From the NCBI GenBank assembly GCA_934718275.1, contig CAKUZD010000002.1, forward strand, positions 1-64,000: a stretch of DNA of 64,000 nucleotides, in the 5' to 3' direction. Positions 53,500 to 59,755 of the stretch are shown here, one piece after another. Origin of the DNA: an uncultured Candidatus Melainabacteria bacterium. Lineage in GTDB: Bacteria > Cyanobacteriota > Vampirovibrionia > Gastranaerophilales > Gastranaerophilaceae. Both the position numbers and the translations under genes were made by a program. The notes under the pieces were generated by a model, which worked only from the letters and a program-made list of their open reading frames with translations, did no database searches and had not been told where the DNA came from. The stretch's first letter is position 1, and each line of letters starts with the position of its first letter.

Positions 53500-54273
53500 A
53501 TGAAATTTGTTTTATTCTTATTAATTACTACAATTTTTTTATTATTTTGGTCTGTAATTGTCGAACCAAATATCTTAACTGTTACACATTTAAAAATCAA
53601 AGATAGCAGATTAAAAAATTTAAAAATTGTATTTGCTTCTGACTTTCATATAAAACCCTATGAAACTACAAGATTAAACAGAACAATTAAATTAATAAAT
53701 AAACAAAATCCAGACATCGTTTTACTCGGTGGAGATTATGTGAACGGGCACAAAAAAGGGAATTCACTACCAATCGAAAAAATTGCAAATAAATTTTCAA
53801 ACATAAATTCAAAATTCGGAACATACGCAGTAATCGGAAATCACGATGGTTGGCAAGGTAAAGAAGAAATTATTTCTGCATTAAAAAGCAACGGAATAAA
53901 TGTTTTATTTAATTCAAATAAATGTTTCGAAAATTTTTGTATAGCAGGCGTTGACGATTTACAAACAGGAAATCCAAACGTACAAAAAGCGATAGAAGAA
54001 ACGAACAAACCAACAATTTTATTAACTCACACTCCCGACGTTTTGCCTAATGTACCGGAAGAAATAGTTTTAACACTAGCAGGACACTTGCATGGCGGAC
54101 AAGTTCGATTGCACAAAGCGCTAATTGTTCCATCTGCTTATGGAGACAAATTCGCAAACGGTTTTTTAAATGACAACGGCAAAAAAATATTTATATCCAA
54201 GGGTTTAGGAACAAGTATTTTACCACTCAGATTTAATTGTTTTCCTGAAATTGTTGTTATAGATTTTGAATAA
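53500..54273 (+). CDS. membrane-anchored metallophosphoesterase
   Basis: A 257-residue calcineurin-like phosphoesterase of the YaeI/YkuE type. N-terminal membrane helix (1-18), then the metal motifs: VFASDFHIKPYE, LLGGDYVNG, VIGNHDGW, LLTHTPD and LAGHLHGGQVRL. Related proteins hydrolyse phosphodiester or UDP-sugar lipid substrates at the membrane. The substrate is unknown. No ribosome-binding site. Confidence 0.85.
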   Translation: MKFVLFLLITTIFLLFWSVIVEPNILTVTHLKIKDSRLKNLKIVFASDFHIKPYETTRLNRTIKLINKQNPDIVLLGGDYVNGHKKGNSLPIEKIANKFSNINSKFGTYAVIGNHDGWQGKEEIISALKSNGINVLFNSNKCFENFCIAGVDDLQTGNPNVQKAIEETNKPTILLTHTPDVLPNVPEEIVLTLAGHLHGGQVRLHKALIVPSAYGDKFANGFLNDNGKKIFISKGLGTSILPLRFNCFPEIVVIDFE

Positions 54274-54283
54274 AAAATATTAA

Positions 54284-54901
54284 TTATTTTGCTTTGTGTT
54301 TATAACCAAATAAATGCCATTTATTGTGTACAGGACAAAGAACTTCATTTTGTTCTCCGTAATACATTTTTTCTCCAAATGGACGAAGTTTCGGGTCGCG
54401 TTTGTAAAATGCTTTATTTTTCATACAATATCTGATTTCTTTTTTCTCCATTTTTCTTACAGTATTGTATTTGGATTTTTGTTCGGAATTTAATATTGAT
54501 TTAAATTCTTTGTCATATTTTTTTCCGATTTCTTGCATGTTTTTTTCGATGTTTTTTACAACTTTTTTTTGTTTTTTTAAAGCATTTTCACTTGCATTAT
54601 GTTTACACATATTGTCAAGAACATATTTTTCTTTTTTGTATTCTTGAAATTGTTTTCCTAATTCTTCATAACGTTTCTTGTCAATGACATCTTTACATTT
54701 TTGTTGGTCATTTGATAAATTTAAAACATTATACAAAGTAGCACGTTCGTTGTACATTGATGATATTAAATCTAAGCATTTTGTTTGGTTTGAACATTCG
54801 CAATTTTGAGGTTTATCAATAAATATAGGACAGGTTGCAGCCTGAACATTTTGAATTAAAAATGATAATAAAATTGTAAAAAATATAATATTTTTTTTCA
54901 T
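54284..54901 (-). CDS. secreted helical protein, unknown
   Basis: A 205-residue protein with a clear signal peptide (MKKNIIFFTILLSFLIQNVQA, cleavage after VQA). The mature part has an N-terminal Cys cluster (ATCPIF, NCECSNQTKC) and long charged helices; NVLNLSNDQQKCKDVID and LNSEQKSKYNTV resemble the LTxxQ motif of CpxP/Spy periplasmic proteins. It may be an envelope stress or metal-binding protein. GAAAGAGAG precedes the ATG. Confidence 0.65.
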   Translation of the reverse strand: MKKNIIFFTILLSFLIQNVQAATCPIFIDKPQNCECSNQTKCLDLISSMYNERATLYNVLNLSNDQQKCKDVIDKKRYEELGKQFQEYKKEKYVLDNMCKHNASENALKKQKKVVKNIEKNMQEIGKKYDKEFKSILNSEQKSKYNTVRKMEKKEIRYCMKNKAFYKRDPKLRPFGEKMYYGEQNEVLCPVHNKWHLFGYKHKAK

Positions 54902-54973
54902 AAAAACTCTCTTTCTTTGAAAAATTATTGCATAATTTTTTCAGAAAAACAATATTTGTAGTAAACTCTTTAT

Positions 54974-55336
54974 ATGGAAGAAATGAATTTAAAAAATTAT
55001 GCATATTTAGGTGATGCAGTTTGGGAACTCTTTATAAGAAAAAAAACAGTAAAAATTACAGAAAACGCAAAAAAACTTCATAAAATTTCAACAGAAAAAG
55101 TTAAAGCATCTTTTCAAGCATTTTTGTTGCAAAATTTGGAAGGAATTTTAACCGAAGAAGAACGCGAAATTTCAAGAAGGGCGCGAAATTTATCTATTCC
55201 TGTCGGCAGACGCAATATTCAAGCGGATTACAGGCAAGCCACAGCTTTTGAAGCATTGATAGGTTGGTGGTACGAAAAAAATAAAGAAAGGTTAGATTTC
55301 GTTTTAAAATTTTTGGAAAAATTTGTAATTTTTTAG
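54974..55336 (+). CDS. mrnC: Mini-ribonuclease III
   Basis: A 120-residue RNase III domain without a dsRNA-binding domain, the Mini-III type that trims 23S rRNA ends. YAYLGDAVWELFIR has the catalytic Asp14; RRARNLSIPVGRRNIQADYR and TAFEALIGWWYEKN carry the second acidic set. The start has TAAACT ending 6 bases before it and no ribosome-binding site. Normal length. Confidence 0.9.
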   Translation: MEEMNLKNYAYLGDAVWELFIRKKTVKITENAKKLHKISTEKVKASFQAFLLQNLEGILTEEEREISRRARNLSIPVGRRNIQADYRQATAFEALIGWWYEKNKERLDFVLKFLEKFVIF

Positions 55337-55427
55337 TATAAAAAAATAAAAAAACGTATATTTGAATGATTAAAAATTTATAATTTATATGTACATTATA
55401 AGAGAGTAAATTTTGGAGGAAAGTATA

Positions 55428-55991
55428 ATGAAAAAAGATTATCAAGAAATTATCAACAATTATCAAAGTGGTGATTTGGATTTGTCAGGTTGCGACATTA
55501 AATCATTGGAATTGGATCATGTAGAAGGCAGTTTGAATTTATCAAAAGCTACAATCGGCAGATTATCAATTGGTTGGGTTTCTAATACTTTGAATATGTC
55601 CGGTGCGGAAATTAAAAAAATTGAAAGACCAATTGATGCAAACATTGTAAACATGACAAATGCCAAAATTGGTAAATTACCTGAACATATTTGGACAGAT
55701 AGTTTTACTATTGAAAAAAGTAATTTAGAAAAATTAAATACAGATATTAGAGCAAATGTTTTTAATATCAAGGGAACAAAACTAACATCATTACCAAAAA
55801 ATATGAGAGTAAAAAGATTGATAGTTGATTCTAAAACAGCTAAAAACTTGTCATTAATGACATTGAAACAATGCGAAGAATTGGTATTTGATAATGTAAC
55901 ATATTTTGAACAAAACAATAGCGCAAACAATTTTGATTTCCAAAACGTAGTAAGCAACGCAAATATGGAAATGGTAAGCACTTGTTCATAG
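55428..55991 (+). CDS. repeat protein, leucine-rich/pentapeptide-like
   Basis: A 187-residue protein made of irregular units of about 20 residues (GDLDLSGCDIKSLELDHVEG, GSLNLSKATIGRLSIGWVSN, NTLNMSGAEIKKIERPID). Its pattern of alternating hydrophobic strands with Asn/Ser turns suggests a solenoid of the LRR or pentapeptide-like sort. No signal peptide. ATG 55428 follows TTGGAGGAAAG. Family not recognised. Closed by a terminator. Confidence 0.6.
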   Translation: MKKDYQEIINNYQSGDLDLSGCDIKSLELDHVEGSLNLSKATIGRLSIGWVSNTLNMSGAEIKKIERPIDANIVNMTNAKIGKLPEHIWTDSFTIEKSNLEKLNTDIRANVFNIKGTKLTSLPKNMRVKRLIVDSKTAKNLSLMTLKQCEELVFDNVTYFEQNNSANNFDFQNVVSNANMEMVSTCS

Positions 55992-56022
55992 TAATGAGAT
56001 AATAATAAAGAATTTTTAATAT

Positions 56023-56060
56023 AAAATAGGGCTTTTGAGTAATAAAAGTCCTATTTTTTT
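56023..56060 (+). terminator. intrinsic terminator
   Basis: AAATAGGGCTTTT pairs with AAAAGTCCTATTT around GAGTAAT, then a T-run. Confidence 0.85.
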
Positions 56061-56090
56061 AACAAAAATAAAAAAAATGCAAAAAAGGGG

Positions 56091-56118
56091 TTTACAAAAA
56101 AAAATCAGCATGTATAAT
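56091..56118 (+). promoter_or_regulatory. tRNA-Ala promoter
   Basis: TTTACA (56091-56096), 16-base spacer, TATAAT (56113-56118). Confidence 0.6.
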
Positions 56119-56150
56119 AGAAATTGTGGTGAGAGCCACGACCCGAATGT

Positions 56151-56226
56151 GGGGGTTTAGCTCAGCTGGTAGAGCACCTGCTTTGCACGCAGGGGGTCAG
56201 GAGTTCGAATCTCCTAACCTCCACCA
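56151..56226 (+). tRNA. tRNA-Ala (TGC)
   Basis: A complete 76-base tRNA with encoded CCA. Acceptor GGGGGTT pairs with AACCTCC (one G-T). The D arm GCTCAGCTGGTAGAGC, anticodon stem CCTGC/GCAGG with loop TTTGCAC (anticodon TGC, alanine), and T arm GGAGTTCGAATCTCC are all canonical. It has its own promoter and a terminator, and marks the left boundary of the accessory region. Confidence 0.97.
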
Positions 56227-56235
56227 TTTAAAATC

Positions 56236-56260
56236 AAGAGCCGATTGAGGCTCTTTTTTT
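56236..56260 (+). terminator. terminator of tRNA-Ala
   Basis: AAGAGCC pairs with GGCTCTT around GATTGA, then T-run. A variant of this hairpin recurs in the 81-bp repeats downstream. Confidence 0.85.
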
Positions 56261-56286
56261 GTATTAGTGATGTTAGGAGTATGTAT

Positions 56287-56841
56287 ATGTTTCGTCAACC
56301 AAATTTTTCTAATTTAAGATTTAATATTATTCAAGCTGTAAATCCATATATTCAGAATTCTTCAAATAAATGTTTTGGAAAATCTATTAGTTCTCTACCT
56401 AACAACAAAGTAAAGAGTACAATAAATTTACCTAAAAAGCTTCTAAATAAAAATTTAAAATTAACTAGTCAACCGAGTGTTGATTCGGTTATCTTATCCA
56501 CAGATGTAAAAATTGCGAATGTATCAAAACCATCACAAGATAGTAAGGTTGCTTATGGTAAATTAATAAAAAAAGTTTTAAATAGGTATTTTGATAATGA
56601 TAATATAGCTACTGATTTAAAGAAAGATAAAAAAGCAAATTTAAACCAACTTGTAGAAGAATTTGAACAAGAACAGTATCGTAAATATAAAGCTCCACGC
56701 AAGAAAGCAATGAATTTAATGCGTAAAGATGCAATCGAAAAATATAAAGTTATGCAACAAAGTATAAGAGAGGAAGAAAATGAGAATAGAAAATTTTTTA
56801 ATCTCTATTTAGATCAATTCGAAGATTGGTGCGATTTTTAG
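56287..56841 (+). CDS. basic orphan protein downstream of tRNA-Ala
   Basis: A 184-residue protein, not recognised. Lys/Asn-rich, with a polar first half (SNKCFGKSISSLPNNKVKST) and a highly charged helical second half (EEFEQEQYRKYKAPRKKAMN, IREEENENRKFFNLY). No signal peptide or membrane helix. ATG 56287 is 7 bases after an AGGAG; ATG 56281 lies too close to it. It sits between the tRNA-Ala terminator and the first 81-bp repeat, as a single-gene cassette. Confidence 0.5.
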   Translation: MFRQPNFSNLRFNIIQAVNPYIQNSSNKCFGKSISSLPNNKVKSTINLPKKLLNKNLKLTSQPSVDSVILSTDVKIANVSKPSQDSKVAYGKLIKKVLNRYFDNDNIATDLKKDKKANLNQLVEEFEQEQYRKYKAPRKKAMNLMRKDAIEKYKVMQQSIREEENENRKFFNLYLDQFEDWCDF

Positions 56842-56848
56842 AGTTTGG

Positions 56849-56929
56849 GTGTTAAACCGTATGTGAAGTTCCTCCATTTAAAACAACTAGAACAATTAAA
56901 ATCAGAGCCTACGGGCTCTTTTTTAATGC
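56849..56929 (+). repeat. 81-bp direct repeat, copy 1
   Basis: 76 of 81 positions match copy 2 at 59386-59466. It contains TCCATTTAAAACAACTAGAA and an AGAGCC/GGGCTCT hairpin with a T-run (56904-56924). Related to the 3' end and terminator of tRNA-Ala. It starts eight bases after the preceding stop codon and acts as that gene's terminator. Confidence 0.85.
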
Positions 56930-56965
56930 GTTTTAGAGATTTTATAAAATAATATTTATAGTAAA

Positions 56966-56991
56966 AAAGACATCTTATTTAAGATGTCTTT
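56966..56991. other. perfect palindromic hairpin
   Basis: AAAGACATCTTA pairs with TAAGATGTCTTT with a two-base loop. Candidate bidirectional terminator, about 120 bases past the convergent-facing end of the XRE gene. Confidence 0.5.
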
Positions 56992-57112
56992 AATAGGCTG
57001 TGTCCATAATATGTCCACTTGTAATATTGAATTAAAAACTAGTAGTATGAGTATAATGTATCAGGGATTTTGAGAAAACGTATCGCAAGTTTGACATTTT
57101 AGTCGGAAGAAT

Positions 57113-57496
57113 TCATAAGTTTTGAATTTTTTGCAATTTTTCGAGCCCTGATATGAAATAAATTACTTGTGTAATATTATCAGAATTTAGTGTTGTTTTT
57201 GTTGCAAGAAGCTCTCGTAATTCATCTTCAAAGGATTTATCATTTATATTTTGTTCTTTTGTTTCAAATAAAATATCTGCTAAAATGAATAATTCATTAT
57301 TAAATTTTAAAGCATTACTGAGTTGCTTAATAGTAATAGCTTTTGGAAAGTTAGCCATTTTCCCATTTTCAAGTTTAGTGATTAAAGCTGCACTGACACA
57401 AGATTGTTTTTCTAATTCTCTCAAGCTTAAATTTAACGCAATGCGTCTTTGTTTAATAACAGTGCCAAATTTAATTAATTGAGTGTGTTTATCCAT
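57113..57496 (-). CDS. XRE-family HTH regulator
   Basis: A 127-residue protein. The N-terminal HTH (about 8-62) reads FGTVIKQRRIALNLSLRELE, CVSAALITKLENG and ITIKQLSNALKFN. The C-terminal 55 residues are helical and acidic, perhaps for dimerisation or a ligand. The start at 57496 follows ATGGAGAAT. It is divergently arranged to the 331-residue gene, as many cassette regulators are. Confidence 0.8.
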   Translation of the reverse strand: MDKHTQLIKFGTVIKQRRIALNLSLRELEKQSCVSAALITKLENGKMANFPKAITIKQLSNALKFNNELFILADILFETKEQNINDKSFEDELRELLATKTTLNSDNITQVIYFISGLEKLQKIQNL

Positions 57497-57638
57497 AATA
57501 TTCTCCATTAAAATATTATCACAATGCAATTTATAAATCAACACTGTTGACAAATACTAAAAATAAGGTTATAATATATATTATTCAACATATATTGATT
57601 AGTATTAAAATTTTGTGTAGAAATAAGGAGAAATATAA

Positions 57639-58634
57639 ATGGCGAATTTGAGAAATTTTATTAACGCAATTACAAATAACAATAGACTTTACACAGCAGA
57701 AGATATTGGAAATATGACAAGTAAAGAATTTGTCTCAAATGAAAAAGCTATTGATTATCAAATGGAGAATTTAGGGATTCCAAGACAAAATGATTTGACC
57801 AATAATTTAGACGTTATTTATGTTCATGCATATACAAAAGATGATGGTACAAAAGTTAAAGCACATTATCGTTCTAAACACGATGGAGTTGTCAGCGATA
57901 ATTACCAAAATGGTGAAAATAGTACAGATACTGTCGTAGATATTAACCCAACATTAAAATTCGAAGGAGGTATAACTTATAATGATTATTCAATAGATAA
58001 AAATGCAGGAATTAGAAATTATTTAGATCATAATATTAATAGTGTAGAGGGTTTATTTAGTAAGAAAACGTTAAATTTGGGTGTCAACGCATTAGGATAT
58101 CCATTAAACCAAAATGACGCTGTAGAATTATGGAATATGGCCTCAAATCCAACAGGGATTTATAATAATGATTATATAAGAAAAAATGGTACTTTATATA
58201 ACGATGTGGATTCTTTAGCTAATGAGTATGCACCATACAAAGCAAAAATAAAAGATAAAATAAAATCGCAATATGGAGATGTAAATGTTCCAGGTATTGT
58301 TTTACATAAAAATAGTAATGTATCTAATGCAATAGTTCATTCTAAGGAACTTGGGAATTTTATAAAAAATAATTATACAGATTTAATGTCAGGGAAAGAA
58401 GTATCTGGATCTTTTAGGTTTAATGGATTTAATAATTTACATAACGCTTTTGGAAATGTTGATGTATTATCTGCAAAAGTTCGAGGAAATTACGTTGATG
58501 TTGAATTACTTGATACATATGATTTTAATAAAAATGAAAAGAATCCTTTGGTTAAAATGGGGCGTAGTGCTCAAGAAACAGGAAAATTAAATCCATACTT
58601 TACAATTGTGAAATGTAGATATAAACTGAAATAA
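57639..58634 (+). CDS. orphan protein, possible effector
   Basis: A 331-residue soluble protein, not recognised. The N-terminal segment (NFINAITNNNRLYTAEDIGN, SNEKAIDYQMENLGIP) looks like a conserved leader module. The middle is Asn/Asp/Tyr-rich. The C-terminal 90 residues are compact and beta-rich (SFRFNGFNNLHNAFGNVDVL, DVELLDTYDFNKNEKNP, KLNPYFTIVKCRYKLK). No signal peptide. AATAAGGAGAAAT precedes the ATG. Next is a four-helix membrane protein after 22 bases. That arrangement suggests a toxin and membrane-immunity pair, which is inference only. Confidence 0.55.
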   Translation: MANLRNFINAITNNNRLYTAEDIGNMTSKEFVSNEKAIDYQMENLGIPRQNDLTNNLDVIYVHAYTKDDGTKVKAHYRSKHDGVVSDNYQNGENSTDTVVDINPTLKFEGGITYNDYSIDKNAGIRNYLDHNINSVEGLFSKKTLNLGVNALGYPLNQNDAVELWNMASNPTGIYNNDYIRKNGTLYNDVDSLANEYAPYKAKIKDKIKSQYGDVNVPGIVLHKNSNVSNAIVHSKELGNFIKNNYTDLMSGKEVSGSFRFNGFNNLHNAFGNVDVLSAKVRGNYVDVELLDTYDFNKNEKNPLVKMGRSAQETGKLNPYFTIVKCRYKLK

Positions 58635-58656
58635 ATCATAAGGAGAAATTGAATCT

Positions 58657-59106
58657 ATGAAGAAATTCGATTTTTATTTTTACATAAATCTTTTCAATAT
58701 TTTATTAATTATATTTATGTTTGGAATGTTTCTAGTTTTTTTTATAACTTGTTATATATCACCAAACTGGATACTTCCAATTTGCTTTATTTTATTATAC
58801 TTACTTGCGAAAATCTTTATTCTATACTTATTATTTGTTATATTCGTAAGAATTTTTTCTAATTCAGAATTGATTAAAGTAGCAGATGAATTAAAAACTT
58901 ACCCAACTCTTAGAAAAAATTCAATATTATTGGCATTTGGTTATGATGTACTTATAATGTTATGTTTTGCATTGCATGGTATTATAGAATATCGTTTTGA
59001 ATGGGCATCTTTTCTTGCGTATGAGGTACTAACATTTGGTGGGGTATGGATGTTTTACGTCGCATTATTTACTATTTGGAAAATTCAAGGCAAATTAAAA
59101 GTATAA
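58657..59106 (+). CDS. four-helix membrane protein
   Basis: A 149-residue integral membrane protein. Helices lie near residues 8-32, 40-68, 90-108 and 118-140 (ILLAFGYDVLIMLCFALHGI, TFGGVWMFYVALFTIWKI). The loops are short. No family recognised. Cotranscribed with the 331-residue gene; AAGGAGAAATT is 9-12 bases before the ATG. Candidate immunity or carrier protein for its neighbour. Confidence 0.6.
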   Translation: MKKFDFYFYINLFNILLIIFMFGMFLVFFITCYISPNWILPICFILLYLLAKIFILYLLFVIFVRIFSNSELIKVADELKTYPTLRKNSILLAFGYDVLIMLCFALHGIIEYRFEWASFLAYEVLTFGGVWMFYVALFTIWKIQGKLKV

Positions 59107-59184
59107 CTTATTCAGAAAATATATGTGTTGAAAAGATACAAATTAATTTAAAATGCTTGAGAAATCGGTAATAATGTAAGTATA

Positions 59185-59257
59185 GTTATCCAAATATCAC
59201 GTTGCGAGAATGAATGTGTGTTGGAGTATTCCAGTGAACCCTTTTCGGTTGGATAAC
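59185..59257 (+). ncRNA. candidate multi-stem RNA, 73 bases
   Basis: The ends pair exactly: GTTATCCAA (59185-59193) with TTGGATAAC (59249-59257). Inside are TGGA/TCCA (59222-59225 with 59230-59233), AACC/GGTT (59237-59240 with 59247-59250, competing with the last two outer pairs) and a possible CAC/GTG. The fold looks cloverleaf-like and has tRNA length, but the anticodon loop, T-loop and CCA are wrong. Could be a degenerate tRNA, a small RNA or an element end. Confidence 0.3.
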
Positions 59258-59347
59258 ATTAATTATGTGTATTTTTAGCAATATTGCAGTTTTTGGAATA
59301 AAAATTTCAGTTAAATGTTTCAAATAAATTGCAATATTTTAAGAAGT

Positions 59348-59566
59348 CTAAATCAGAGTATTAATATGATAAATAACGAATTGAAGTGTTAAGTTGTATG
59401 TGAAGTTCCACCATTTAAAACAACTAGAACAATTAAAATCAGAGCCTAAGGGCTCTTTTTTAATGCTTTCGATACATTCATCTTTTGAAGAAATTATTGC
59501 AGACTTGAATTCAGCGAAACCAACTTCCGCAATTTCTTTTTTAGCTAGTTTTACAAGGTTCTCTGT
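59348..59566 (-). pseudogene. possible gene remnant
   Basis: A 72-codon minus-strand open frame with no start codon. The first part reads like real protein (NLVKLAKKEIAEVGFAEFKS, then IISSKDECIESIKKEP) and then runs into the 81-bp repeat. It could be the tail of a gene left after insertion or deletion. Low certainty. Confidence 0.25.
59386..59466 (+). repeat. 81-bp direct repeat, copy 2
   Basis: 76/81 identical to copy 1. It contains TCCACCATTTAAAA (59407-59420), exactly the 14 bases at the CCA end of tRNA-Ala (56220-56233). The AGAGCC/GGGCTCT hairpin and T-run follow, as after the tRNA. Confidence 0.88.
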
Positions 59567-59645
59567 TTAATTATTAAATCTAACAAAAATGTTACAAAAT
59601 GTAAATGTGATTTTAAAATAGCCTCAAACCTAGATATAATGCCTC

Positions 59646-59685
59646 TATGCTATGCTATGCTATGCTATGCTATGCTATGCTATGC
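59646..59685 (+). repeat. pentanucleotide tandem repeat (TATGC)8
   Basis: Eight perfect TATGC units, 71 bases upstream of the 637-residue gene. Such repeats change copy number by slipped-strand pairing. Each junction reads TGC TATGCT, near an extended -10 element. Confidence 0.95.
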
Positions 59686-59755
59686 GGGGCACTGTGTCAA
59701 TTAATCAAATAATAAATCCTTTATATAAATACACAGGGATTTATAAGGGGAATTT

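Larger units (their letters stand above)
59107..59755. other. 649-base gene-free region with repeats
   Basis: No complete gene. It contains the 73-base multi-hairpin element (59185-59257), copy 2 of the 81-bp repeat (59386-59466), an open minus-strand frame without start (59348-59566) that reads like a gene remnant, and eight TATGC units (59646-59685). The last 70 bases form the leader of the 637-residue gene, with TATATA and AAGGGG before its ATG. Confidence 0.7.

Noticed and set aside
59185..59257. Functional tRNA gene
   Set aside because: Length and arm order fit, but there is no seven-base anticodon loop, no TTCGA-type T-loop, and no CCA or discriminator.
59646..59685. CRISPR array
   Set aside because: The units are contiguous five-base repeats without spacers, and no cas gene is present.
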